This document shows positions 25,616 to 35,228 of a DNA stretch of 64,000 bases, in pieces. Within the stretch, counting starts at the first letter, position 1. The number at the start of each line of letters is the position of its first letter. Below the pieces are notes generated by a model. It was not told the origin of the DNA. It was given only the letters and a program-made list of their open reading frames with translations, and made no database searches. Both the position numbers and the translations under genes were made by a program. Origin of the DNA: Bacillota bacterium (lineage in GTDB: Bacteria > Bacillota > Sulfobacillia > Sulfobacillales > Sulfobacillaceae); contig JAPNUR010000007.1 of NCBI GenBank assembly GCA_026627385.1, positions 62,001 through 126,000 on the forward strand, read 5' to 3'.

Positions 25616-26984
25616 GCTGTAAAAATGCGAGAGCTTGAGCGACAATCGTGAGTAACCACACTAAACTAAGGAGGCTCAAACTCTCGATGCATAGAATACC
25701 ACCGTCCCAACCAATGCAGGAGGCCATCCATCGCCTGTTAACGGAAGGATTCACGGAGGGGGCCACGGATGTGACCCGAGAGCTCCTCCGACTAGGGGCT
25801 CAGCGTTTGGTGCCAGCACTCTGGGAACAAGAAGTCACCGATGTGTTAGGGCGTGAGCCTTATGGACGAGATGGAGCGCACGGGGCCCGCGGTGATCGGA
25901 ATGGCTACCGGCCGGCGACGATTAAGACCGCGGAAGGGGCGATCCCAGTCGCCGTGCCCCCAGTCCGGAATACCCCCGAACCCTTTCACTCGCAGATTAA
26001 GGAGCATCTGGACGGGACGGCGACGGTGGAGCGGTTAGCCGTGGAAATGTATGCCCAAGGGCTATCCACGCGCGATATCGAAGCCGCGTTCACGACGGCC
26101 ACCGGGGAGCGGTTGCTGAGCCAAACGGCCATCAGTGAAGTCACCGAGGCGTGATGGCAGGAGTACGAAGCCTGTCCGCAGCGGTCACTCGCCGACATTC
26201 CCTTGCTGTATCTCTTTTTGGATGCGGTGTACGAACCGCGGCGCCGCACTGGGTCGACCCGCGAAGCCGTGCTCGCGGCGTGGGGCGTCGCCCAGGATGG
26301 CCGCAAAGTCTTGTTAAGCCTCCGTGTCGGCGAAGCCGAAAGCGACGAGGCATGGCGGGACTTTCTCCGCGACCTCGTGCGGCGCGGGCTGTCCTGCCCC
26401 TTGACGGTGACGACGGATGGGGCACCCGGCCTCATTCAGGCCGTCGAACGGCAATGGCCCCACGCGCTCCGGATTCGCTGCTGGGCACATAAAACCCGCA
26501 ACGTCCTGAGCCGGGTGCCGGACGCGGTCCCGTGTGAGATCAAACAACAACTCTACTCTATCCGCGATGCGGCGGACTATGAGACCGGCTGGCAACGCTT
26601 TCAAGACGTGTATGAGCGGTTAGCGCGGGAGTATCCGAGCGCCGCCCGCTCCCTGGACGAGGATCACGAGGCGTGGCTCGCTCACCTGAAAGTCCCGGCG
26701 CGTCATCGGATCATCGTGCGCACCACGCACCTCATTGAGCGTTGTTTTGAAGAAGAACAACGCCGCACCCAGGGGCTGCCCCGCTTTTGGACCGAAAAGA
26801 GTGCCTTGACACTCCTCTTGGGCGCCGTGATTCGGGCCACGCAGCACTGGCGGGTGGTCGGCATCAACGCGGAGGAAGGGGAGATATTGCAAGCCTTGTG
26901 GGAGCCACATCCGCCCCATATTGCGTCCGAGGAGGAAATGCTGTCCGCCATGGCGTCTGCCTGAGCTGTTCGCGTTTTTACAGC
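25616..26984 (+). mobile_element. IS256-family insertion sequence
   Basis: A 1369-bp element with imperfect terminal inverted repeats of about 24 bp: left end GCTGTAAAAATGCGAGAGCT at 25616, right end reading inward from 26984 GCTGTAAAAACGCGAACAGC, about 20 of 24 identical. It contains one Mutator/IS256-type transposase gene interrupted by a stop. No 8-9 bp target duplication is visible (left CGAAAGGC, right AAAAAATG), so one flank was probably rearranged. It lies beside a second, degraded transposase. Confidence 0.85.
25687..26964 (+). pseudogene. IS256-family transposase with in-frame TGA
   Basis: Two parts lie in one frame, 25687-26154 and 26155-26964, separated only by TGA at 26152-26154. 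The first part has the DNA-binding region (AVEMYAQGLSTRDIEAAF, TAISEVTEA); the second the catalytic domain with Asp in YLFLDAVYEPR, Asp in TVTTDGAPGLIQAV and Glu in LIERCFEEEQRRTQGL. Joined length is about 425 aa, normal for the family. A CGA to TGA change is the simplest cause. ATG 25687 has AAGGAGG upstream. Recoding of the stop is possible but there is no sign of it. Confidence 0.85.
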
Positions 26985-26994
26985 AAAAAATGGC
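26985..26994. repeat. 10-bp inverted repeat flanking the IS1634-type remnant, left copy
   Basis: AAAAAATGGC here is repeated inverted as GCCATTTTTT at 27647-27656, 32 bp after the remnant's stop. These could be the element's own ends, which would make it an internally deleted copy, or chance. Confidence 0.35.
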
Positions 26995-27615
26995 CATAAC
27001 CAGGCGCCGGGTCCCGCCGGCACGCGCCTCATCTTGGCCTATAATCCTGAACGCGTGGCGGAGGATGCCGCGCTACGGGACGCACTCCGGGACCAACTGG
27101 CGGCGGCCCTCGATCACGGCTCCGTCCGATCCTTGCTGAAAGGCTATCGGCGCTATCTCATCACGGAGGGGACGACCGTCCGGATCCATGAGCAGGCCTT
27201 TCGGGCCGACGCCCGTTATGATGGGAAGTTCGTGCTGCGCACGAACACGTCACTCCCTTCCGCAGAGGTCGTGGCGGCATATAAGCAAGCCTGGCCAATG
27301 GAACGGGCCTTCCGCACCCTGAAGAGTCACCGGGATCTGCGCCCGATGTTTCACTGGAGGGATGCCCGCATTCAGGGGCACATCACCGTGTGTGTCCTCG
27401 CTCTGGTGTTGGAGTATACCCTCCAGCGGTTACTACACGACGCCGGATGCCCGGCGTCGACCCGCCTGGTGCTCGCCGATCTGGAGCGGGTGCCAGCGGT
27501 GCCGCTGACGGTCGGCGACCAACAGTACCGCTGTCGCACACCGCTAGTGGGCCAGAGTGCCGCGGCGTTCCGAGTCGCGGGCGTGCCCATTCCGCCGAGC
27601 ATCGCCCGATTGTAG
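26985..27615 (+). pseudogene. Remnant of an IS1634/IS4-group transposase (C-terminal part)
   Basis: An open frame from the IS256 right end to 27615 encodes about 200 aa of a DDE transposase of the IS1634 type: RLILAYNPERVAEDAALRDA, YDGKFVLRTNTSLPSAEVVA, the catalytic Glu in YKQAWPMERAFRTLKSHRDL and RDARIQGHITVCVLALVLEY. The N-terminal two thirds with both Asp residues are missing. Loss of the 5' part probably came with the IS256 insertion or a later deletion. Confidence 0.75.
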
Positions 27616-27723
27616 TGCCACGGCTCCGTCCGAACCCCATCCTGTCGCCATTTTTTCGACCTTCATGTCAAACTCAAGCCAGAAAATAGGGGCTGGCAAC
27701 CATTTTAGCCGTGACCAACAGTT

Positions 27724-30700
27724 TCACTTGGCCTCGAAAATCCGCACTGGGCCCATTAAACCACTTTCGCTTTGGGGCTCTGGACATAGCGCAGTTGGTT
27801 TGCCATCAGAGTAGTAGGCTCCAAGTGTGTTGGTCACCCGAATGCGTATGAGATGGCGTCCAGGACCCCATGCAGGCGTCACATCAAATTGATACGGGTG
27901 CCACAGCCTGACGCCCGCATCCCATCCGTCAACCCAGACTTGGGCGGTGCCACGTACGTGTCCCAGATGCAATAGCGCAGTTTGACCGTTGCCCTCCACA
28001 ATGCGTTCATATTCCACCACGCCACTAAATGTGGGAAGATGCAGGACGTCGCGCCAATTGCCCAGGGATCCTTCAGCGGCACTTGTTTCCACGAGAATGG
28101 GCGCTCGTAAAACAGCCGCTTCCATTAGGGAACCTTCGGGCACGACGCGCAACACCAAAAGCCGCCCAGCAGGCCCAGCAGTCAGCGTAATAGCATTGTG
28201 ATGGATTTCAACCTGCTGCCCATCCACCCAGGCGGTGACTCGCCCCGCCACGGCTAATCGAAGCCGCTGGGCGCCAACGGGTAAAACGGCACGAATCCAC
28301 ACCGGCTTCCTAACATTGTTCGGGTCCCCCACCCACATCAAACGGTCATTGGATACCGCATCGGGCTCAAGCCACCCTACATGAGGCAAGAGATGCGGAC
28401 GCGGAATTAACCAATAATCCTCGGTCGGCTCCAAGACAGGCATTGCTGGACCACCGAATTCATCCCGCCAGTGGATATCCCAGCAATGGCGCTTACCGAC
28501 CGAGTCGCTCCACATACCATCGAGAAACGCGCGGGCACTCTCCCTATTCTCGATCCATCGCACTGTCAACAGATTCTCTCCAACACCAAGCCAGGGCGTG
28601 GCATCGAATGCCTGCTGGCCCCACTTGCGGTACGGCATGTAGTCTCCGAGATGCGCCACCCGCCGACCATTGATGCTCAATTCGGCGACGCCTTCTACGA
28701 CCACAAAATGTAATGCTGCCGTCCGAAATGTCTCTGGGAGCGTCATATGGGCATTATAGGTCTGGCTTTCCTCACCTCCCTTGAGCCACTCGGGGTAACC
28801 AACGGGTGACTCGACACTAAGACTTATTCCCATCCGCAGAAGGCCTGAAGAAACGGCCTCAACCTCCAGATCAACTCTGTGCCATCCCGCCTCTAACGTC
28901 ACTGGTGCACGACACGCGTAATTCATCGCCCGTTTCATCACGAGCATCCGATCAACAAAGATTGTCTTGATGCCATTTCCCTCGACATGCAACCAGTAAC
29001 GGTCGGATGTCGGGATTTCCACAAAACTATAAGCCCTTCTACGGTTTCCCACAGGGATCGAGCCCAAATTAATGAACGCCCGGGGCACCCGCCCCATTCT
29101 TCCCGCCCACGTGCGATAACTTAAGTCGCCGAAAATCGTACTGTAGATGACGGGAATTCTTTGCGATCGGTTGTTCTCATCCTCGATCCACCATGCTGTG
29201 GCCTCGATCCATAACCGACTTTGCCAAGGTACTGCCTCTTGGCTATCGGGTCTCCACCATTCCCGCGCGATCCCATGGTCTTCGTCATCCATCGCGATCT
29301 CCACGCGCCGAATTTCCACCCCCGCCTTCGCCTCGGCCCAGTGCCTGTCGAAATCGCGGTAATGGTTGTCGAGCGTGGGTTCTACCCTTACAGTCCATCC
29401 ATCGTCCGAAAGGCGCATTTCTTGAGTGCGGGTCTCTTTTCCATTCGCTGAATAGTGATAGGGCTGTGGGCCGTCAATCTTCTTAGCCCGTGGTGGTGCA
29501 TTCGCGCCGCGCACCACGACCAAAGCCGCGGGCCACCGCGTCAAGGGGATACAAACATGAATACCTTGATCGACGAGCGTGTAGTCTAGTAATTCACGCG
29601 AACCAGTCCAGGGGTCCCATAATTCGGGCACTCCCTGGATTCCGAACCAATATTCTACTGACTCTGGTGGCAGTGCTGACGGACTCACCACTTCATGCAT
29701 TGGCGCCAACGTGCCTTCGGGAGGCATAACAAAGAAAAGGGTCGTGTTGTCGTCAATCTGCCGAATCAATGATTGGCCCGGCCCCTTCACCCGTCGTGAG
29801 ACCACTCGTGCCAACTCATCAGCCACGGCCGAAGCTGACGCTAATCGACGGACCCCCTCAAACACTTGTTCATCCGGAGAAACACCCAAAGAGATGGCGA
29901 TTCCGCCCTGATTAATCCACCGTTGGATCCGTTCCCGGTTTTCGTCGTCTACTGCCTCGGTTCCAGGGAAAATAAGAACTTGATAGACTTCATCACCGAC
30001 AATAAGGCGGTTCCCATCGACTACTGCGCGAGATAGCGCCCCATCATCGACGGTATCAAAATCCCACCCCGCTTGCCGAAGTGCCCCGAGAAGCGGTTGG
30101 TGGCGATTTTGACGGCCCACGAGATTCCAGAACTGGGTCCGGATATGGGCTACCCGGCTGTCTGGATCTTGTGTCGCCAGTTGCATGGGATGGCCAATGG
30201 TTGGCCCGTTAGGCCACGCCATGCTTTCCCATAAGGGATGTCCTGGATAGTACACGGCAATGTCTGCGACATGCCGACCCTGACTCAGTACTTTTGACAG
30301 ACGCGCAATGCCATCCGCAAACAGGGAATAGTGCTCGAAAAAAGGTTGCCGCCATCCCGTATCGGGAGCCGCCCATTCCCACCATCCCCCCATGGTACTA
30401 AAATAAATGGCGTGGGGATTATAAAGAGTAGCTCCAGCTTGAAACCACGGAAGCAACCAATGTAACGTATCTTCCAAGGTGCCGCCCCACCCACTGGAGT
30501 GAAACGCCTCAAGCCAGACACGGGGAGCATGCGATTGATGCGCAATAGAGGCATGCATCTTGATTTCGCCGTCTGGATCATTGCCAGGTGCCTGAAACCA
30601 ACGGTGGGTACGAGGGTAATCAAGGTAGAGGCGCTGAGCCCCATAGGGATCAACCTCGCGTCCCGGTCCGGCCTGATCGCAACCGACAATCATATGATGA

Positions 30701-31482
30701 CGCGCATGCCATTCGCCCAAGGGACGGAAAAAGGCCTCTTCGGCCATTTCTCCTAGCAGTGTGTAAACTTGTCGACGGACTTTCGACGTCATGGGGGTCC
30801 CATCAGGGTGAGGAAAAAGCTCGTGAATCTTCGATGTCAGATCGTCACCATACCGAGCTCTATAGCGCTCGAGCAGCTGATCACTCCATGTTGGAAGCGG
30901 CGGCAATTCGTCCTGGAAGCTGCCGGCGATGACGCGCCCTAACCATGGACCCATTCGACGTTCCATTTCGCCATGGATGCGATCGAGTAACACTTCCGCT
31001 GCTCTGGGGTTAAGCCAATCAAATCCACTCCGCTGAATCCCGTAAGACCATTCTCCGTCTTGTAACCACACCGGGCACGGGCCCGACTCGCCGCTGCGCC
31101 ACCGAACGAGATGATACCCACGGTACTCTGGATATTCCATGACAATCTGAGCTGGAAAATTCGCTCCAGAAAAGCCGATTTGGTCGTAATACCAGAGAAA
31201 CATTTCGAGTCGTTCACCAGTGCGTACCGCCGCTTCCCAACAATCCCACCACGCTTCGGTATAAAATCCCGGCGCACTGCCCGCGCTACCCGCATTGGGC
31301 CCCGATGGGGCCAAATTAATGACGCAGAGATTTCTAATTCCACCCCGGCGCAACTTTTCCATTTGCCAACGTATCCGTTCCGGTGTAACCTCTTCCGCAT
31401 CCCACCACCATAGAGGCACCGGACCATAACGTCCGTCAATCTTGACAAAGTCACGCGCTAAGGACTCATAATCGTCGACCAT
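27724..31482 (-). CDS. GH106-like alpha-L-rhamnosidase
   Basis: A 1252-aa glycoside hydrolase resembling family 106, which removes alpha-L-rhamnose from plant polymers and glycosides. The N-terminal half looks like the family's catalytic barrel (PVPLWWWDAEEVTPERIRWQ; LRRGGIRNLCVINLAPSGPN; IAGSFQDELPPLPTWSDQLL, a Glu-containing loop; PRVWLEAFHSSGWGGTLEDT with another Glu). The C-terminal 500 residues are beta-rich carbohydrate-binding-type domains. No signal peptide is seen, so the enzyme appears intracellular and would act on imported oligosaccharides. ATG 31482 has GGAGGAGG; the frame to 31542 lacks such a site. It is the last gene of the rhamnose operon. Confidence 0.75.
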   Translation of the reverse strand: MVDDYESLARDFVKIDGRYGPVPLWWWDAEEVTPERIRWQMEKLRRGGIRNLCVINLAPSGPNAGSAGSAPGFYTEAWWDCWEAAVRTGERLEMFLWYYDQIGFSGANFPAQIVMEYPEYRGYHLVRWRSGESGPCPVWLQDGEWSYGIQRSGFDWLNPRAAEVLLDRIHGEMERRMGPWLGRVIAGSFQDELPPLPTWSDQLLERYRARYGDDLTSKIHELFPHPDGTPMTSKVRRQVYTLLGEMAEEAFFRPLGEWHARHHMIVGCDQAGPGREVDPYGAQRLYLDYPRTHRWFQAPGNDPDGEIKMHASIAHQSHAPRVWLEAFHSSGWGGTLEDTLHWLLPWFQAGATLYNPHAIYFSTMGGWWEWAAPDTGWRQPFFEHYSLFADGIARLSKVLSQGRHVADIAVYYPGHPLWESMAWPNGPTIGHPMQLATQDPDSRVAHIRTQFWNLVGRQNRHQPLLGALRQAGWDFDTVDDGALSRAVVDGNRLIVGDEVYQVLIFPGTEAVDDENRERIQRWINQGGIAISLGVSPDEQVFEGVRRLASASAVADELARVVSRRVKGPGQSLIRQIDDNTTLFFVMPPEGTLAPMHEVVSPSALPPESVEYWFGIQGVPELWDPWTGSRELLDYTLVDQGIHVCIPLTRWPAALVVVRGANAPPRAKKIDGPQPYHYSANGKETRTQEMRLSDDGWTVRVEPTLDNHYRDFDRHWAEAKAGVEIRRVEIAMDDEDHGIAREWWRPDSQEAVPWQSRLWIEATAWWIEDENNRSQRIPVIYSTIFGDLSYRTWAGRMGRVPRAFINLGSIPVGNRRRAYSFVEIPTSDRYWLHVEGNGIKTIFVDRMLVMKRAMNYACRAPVTLEAGWHRVDLEVEAVSSGLLRMGISLSVESPVGYPEWLKGGEESQTYNAHMTLPETFRTAALHFVVVEGVAELSINGRRVAHLGDYMPYRKWGQQAFDATPWLGVGENLLTVRWIENRESARAFLDGMWSDSVGKRHCWDIHWRDEFGGPAMPVLEPTEDYWLIPRPHLLPHVGWLEPDAVSNDRLMWVGDPNNVRKPVWIRAVLPVGAQRLRLAVAGRVTAWVDGQQVEIHHNAITLTAGPAGRLLVLRVVPEGSLMEAAVLRAPILVETSAAEGSLGNWRDVLHLPTFSGVVEYERIVEGNGQTALLHLGHVRGTAQVWVDGWDAGVRLWHPYQFDVTPAWGPGRHLIRIRVTNTLGAYYSDGKPTALCPEPQSESGLMGPVRIFEAK

Positions 31483-31579
31483 CGGGGAGCCTCCTCCGTT
31501 CTTATACCCTAGTCGCCTGCATCGAACGTAAGGCCTGACCACACGACGCTTATCTCTATCAAAGCATGCTCATATCTAG

Positions 31580-34231
31580 TTAGGATGACAACGGATAACG
31601 AAATTGGTACGTACCTGACCCAACTTCCAGCAGGACTCCGTCCGACACCTGTCGAGCGGACACCACGCCAGTAGCGTCTTTAATGGGCACACCTGACTCC
31701 AGGATCTCGTCCATCTGAGCTCCGGGCAACCTCACGGTCGCGGTCGTATTAGGCGGAATGTCGGCCGTCACGATCAACGAATTTTCCTCGCGCCGCCACC
31801 CCGTGCGAATCGGTCCAACTATTGCCGCGTATCCTGCGTACGCGTACGAAAACGCGGCGTCCGGATGCGGCGTCACCCGTATGTGGCGATATCCCGGACG
31901 TGTCTCATCCACGTTCAGCCCGGCCAGCACGCGGTACAAAAACTCTCCGACAGATCCGTAGGCATAATGGTTAAACGAATTCATTTGCGGACTCCAAAAA
32001 CTGCCGTCGGGTTTAAGGCCGTCCCAATGCTCCCAAATTGTCGTCGCACCACGCTCTACCGCGTACAACCACGAGGGATAGGCGGTACGGCGCACCAGTT
32101 GGCACGCCAGGTCGTGGTGCCCAAACGCGCTTAACACGTGCAGGACAAAGGGCGTCCCTACAAAGCCCGTGGTCAAATAGCCGGTCTCCCGAATCTTGTC
32201 CGCCAGCTGCTGAGCCACTGCCCATCGTTGGTCCTCAGGTACCAACCCAAACTGCAAGGCTAACACATACGCGGTCTGGGTTGGCGTCTTCGGTGCGCCA
32301 TCCTCTTGAAGAAATGTTTCCCGAAAGCGTGCGACAATGCGGTCATGAAGCACCTTATAACCCTCAGCCTCGTCCTCGTAACCTAACGCTTCGGCCGCCT
32401 GTGCCGTAAGGTGGCAGGAGTGCGCAAAGTACGCAGTCGCGATGAGATCCTTCGGGGTTGCCCCTATGTAGCTCCCCTCTTCCGCATCAAGCCCAAGCCA
32501 GTCGCCAAAATGAAATCCCGTAGTCCATAGGGCCTCATCGTCGCCTTGACTGCGAATATATTCCACCCATGCCTTCATGCTCGGATATTGGTTGGCCAGG
32601 AGGCGACGGTCGCCATAGGCCACATAGACAGCCCATGGACAGATCGTGGCCGCATCGCCCCATGCGGCCGAGGAATGATGATCCTTGTCCGGCAGCACGT
32701 CTGGAATGACGAACGGCACCCCGCCGTCAGGCCGTTGCTCTACCCTTAAATCCCAAAGCCATTTTGTAAAGAATCCGCCAGCCGCCATGTTAAATAGCGC
32801 CGTACCAATGAAAGCAGCAGCATCGCCGGTCCACCCTAAGCGCTCATCGCGTTGGGGGCAGTCTGTAGGCACATCGACAAAGTTATCGCGTTGACTCCAA
32901 AGGATGTTTTCTTGCAATCGGTTAACCAACGGATCCGAGCAGGAAAATGTGCCCGTGATTTCGAGGTCGCTCTGCACCACGCGGGCGGTAAAGTTCTCCA
33001 AGGAGACGGTTCCGGGATATTCCACCACCTTAACATAGCGAAAGCCATGGAAGGTAAAGTGCGGTTCGAACACTTCCTCTTCTCCGCTACCCCGGCAATA
33101 ATAGATCACCGTCTGACGCGCGCTGCGCAGATTTTCCGTATAGACATTGCCGTCCCGGTCCAAAACCTCAGCATGTTGAAGCGTCACCCGCGCACCCGGC
33201 GCCCCGCGCACGCGAAACTGCACCCACCCTGAAAGATTTTGGCCCATATCTATCACCGTCTCGCCCGCTGGGGTGCGAATGAGGGCCTCGGGCCGGCGGG
33301 ACTCGACTACCCGGACCGGCTCCCCAATTTGGCCGATTAAGCCCCTTTTGTCACGAGGTAAAATGGACACCGGGGCCCAACCATCATCTGAGAATCCGGG
33401 CCGATCCCATCCATCAGCTTCCAGGCGCGCATCGTAAATCTCGCCGTGGTAAATTTCCGAAAAGAGCACGGGACCTGCCTTTGCTTTCCACTGCCCGTCA
33501 GACGCGATGATTTGCGTCCGTCCCCCAGGGTAGCGTACGTGAAGTTCCACGAGCGCGGCCCGTTGATCGCCATACAGATGGCGCCCGCCTTCCCACGCGA
33601 GGTTTCCGCGAAACCAGCCGTTTCCGAGCATCACACCCAGGGCATTTTCGCCTGCTTTGACCAGCCCGCCGACGTCATACGTTTGATACTGGATATGATG
33701 GTGGTAACTGGTCCAGCCTGGTGTCAACACTGCGTCGCCCACCCGTACTCCGTTTAAGCGCGCTTCATATAGCCCTAGTGCGGTAACGTAAAGTCGTGCC
33801 TCGACGGGATCTGCCTCTAAAATAAATGAACGGCGGAGTAAGGGACTCGCTTCTTCCTGACCTGTGTCAGCCGTGATCCACTCCGCCTGCCAGGCGTTGG
33901 ACTCTAGAAATCCGGTTTCCCAGTACGAGGGCAAACTCCAGCCTGACCATGCCCCAGACTCATCCCATATCCCAATCCGGACAAAATATCGGGTAATCGG
34001 TCGCAATTCGGGGCCGTCATACTCCACCTGCAATGAACAATCCGATGTGACTTCTCCCGAATCCCAGAAAAGGTGTTCAAATGTCTTGTCAGTGGCCACT
34101 TGCAGGCGGTACCGGCTTTGACGGACGCCTCGCCGGTCGGAGAGGATCTGCCATGTGAACCGCGGTCGCTTGACGTCTATGCCCAGAGGACAATTCCGGT
34201 ATTCGATTCGAATTCCCCCAACTTGGAGCAT
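31580..34231 (-). CDS. rhaA: GH78 alpha-L-rhamnosidase
   Basis: An 883-aa inverting alpha-L-rhamnosidase. Layout: N-terminal fibronectin-like domain (about 1-110), beta-sandwich domains (about 110-440: ALGLYEARLNGVRVGDAVL, TPGWTSYHHHIQYQTYD), then the (alpha/alpha)6 catalytic barrel with DCPQRDERLGWTGDAAAF, whose Asp/Glu residues include the general acid, and TTIWEHWDGLKPDGSF with the general base Glu, and a C-terminal beta domain. No signal peptide, so probably cytoplasmic. GGAGG precedes the ATG. Together with the GH106-like gene it supplies free L-rhamnose to the pathway encoded upstream. Confidence 0.92.
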   Translation of the reverse strand: MLQVGGIRIEYRNCPLGIDVKRPRFTWQILSDRRGVRQSRYRLQVATDKTFEHLFWDSGEVTSDCSLQVEYDGPELRPITRYFVRIGIWDESGAWSGWSLPSYWETGFLESNAWQAEWITADTGQEEASPLLRRSFILEADPVEARLYVTALGLYEARLNGVRVGDAVLTPGWTSYHHHIQYQTYDVGGLVKAGENALGVMLGNGWFRGNLAWEGGRHLYGDQRAALVELHVRYPGGRTQIIASDGQWKAKAGPVLFSEIYHGEIYDARLEADGWDRPGFSDDGWAPVSILPRDKRGLIGQIGEPVRVVESRRPEALIRTPAGETVIDMGQNLSGWVQFRVRGAPGARVTLQHAEVLDRDGNVYTENLRSARQTVIYYCRGSGEEEVFEPHFTFHGFRYVKVVEYPGTVSLENFTARVVQSDLEITGTFSCSDPLVNRLQENILWSQRDNFVDVPTDCPQRDERLGWTGDAAAFIGTALFNMAAGGFFTKWLWDLRVEQRPDGGVPFVIPDVLPDKDHHSSAAWGDAATICPWAVYVAYGDRRLLANQYPSMKAWVEYIRSQGDDEALWTTGFHFGDWLGLDAEEGSYIGATPKDLIATAYFAHSCHLTAQAAEALGYEDEAEGYKVLHDRIVARFRETFLQEDGAPKTPTQTAYVLALQFGLVPEDQRWAVAQQLADKIRETGYLTTGFVGTPFVLHVLSAFGHHDLACQLVRRTAYPSWLYAVERGATTIWEHWDGLKPDGSFWSPQMNSFNHYAYGSVGEFLYRVLAGLNVDETRPGYRHIRVTPHPDAAFSYAYAGYAAIVGPIRTGWRREENSLIVTADIPPNTTATVRLPGAQMDEILESGVPIKDATGVVSARQVSDGVLLEVGSGTYQFRYPLSS

Positions 34232-34310
34232 AAATTAACCTCCTCGATTTTTCCTTCTCCACACGTAGCGCTCAAATTTGCCAGCGATCCGATGAATTCA
34301 AGGCACTGAT

Positions 34311-35087
34311 TTAAGCCAGTCGCGGAAAGCGCCCCCCGTGGAACGGCTGACCCGCAACCAACCCCAGGCCGTCTGTCACCCCGTGTGATTTGCCCGTGTA
34401 AATGGTCCCGTCAGGCATGTAAATAATCGCCAGCACCTTCCGCGGTCTGTCACTCTGATTAGCGTGCGCGTAGTGAAAGGTCAAGCCCGAGTGCGCAGTG
34501 AGACTACCTGCCGTCAGACGTGCGATGAGCGGACGTTCAGGCTCCATTCCCGCTTGCCGCGCATATTCCATCAAGTCCTCGGGTTCTACAAGACTAATCG
34601 TTTTGAGCTTACCCGCCGTTTGCGATTTGGGCACGAACATCATGGCACCGTTCTGTTCATCAACATCGTGCACGGGTATCCAGAATGACAGCGCTTCAGG
34701 CGCCTCCATGGGCCAATACGGAAGATCCTGGTGCCATGGCGTCGGCTTCGAATCGCCGGGCATTTTCCAAAGAAGGTGGTCGTGAAACAGGCGAACTCCT
34801 GACACTCCAGCCAACTGACGAGCAATGGCAGCTAATTCAGCTGCGCAGGTCACCTGAGCAATTCCTCCATGATCCCGCCACACATTCACTTTTTGATTGA
34901 GGACACGGTAGTAGGGGCCTGACCGTGCGGAGTGCACGGCATGGTCATCCGCCCATGCTTCCGCCATGGCTTCATCCATGGCATCGGCTAGTCGCGCGAT
35001 TTCATCGTTTGATAACACATTATTTAGCTGCACAAAGCCGTTGGTTCGGTAAAATGCCACCTCGTCGGCTGTTGCCTCGGCACGCAC
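34311..35087 (-). CDS. Phytanoyl-CoA dioxygenase (PhyH)-family oxygenase
   Basis: A 258-aa non-haem Fe(II)/2-oxoglutarate oxygenase of the PhyH family. The iron triad is visible as HQD in PTPWHQDLPYWP and a distal His in HSGLTFHYAHANQSD; the Arg binding 2-oxoglutarate is likely in QSDRPRKVLAIIYMP. GTG 35087 (GGGGAGGT eight bases ahead) puts the start just before the family's FYRTNGFVQL; ATGs at 35108 and 35222 are in frame alternatives. It lies between the enolase-family gene and the rhamnosidase. The substrate is unknown; a modified sugar (for example O-methylated) is a guess. Confidence 0.8.
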   Translation of the reverse strand: MRAEATADEVAFYRTNGFVQLNNVLSNDEIARLADAMDEAMAEAWADDHAVHSARSGPYYRVLNQKVNVWRDHGGIAQVTCAAELAAIARQLAGVSGVRLFHDHLLWKMPGDSKPTPWHQDLPYWPMEAPEALSFWIPVHDVDEQNGAMMFVPKSQTAGKLKTISLVEPEDLMEYARQAGMEPERPLIARLTAGSLTAHSGLTFHYAHANQSDRPRKVLAIIYMPDGTIYTGKSHGVTDGLGLVAGQPFHGGRFPRLA

Positions 35088-35228
35088 CTGAATTGACCTC
35101 CCCCACATGTAAGCGTTTGCCTCACAGTCACTCGTGTCTCCCCGAATTCGTATGCCACGCCACCGCATCAACATGAAGCTTTCAGAGTTTCCATGGTTCC
35201 TTAGGTCGATTATTGGGAACACTCTTCA

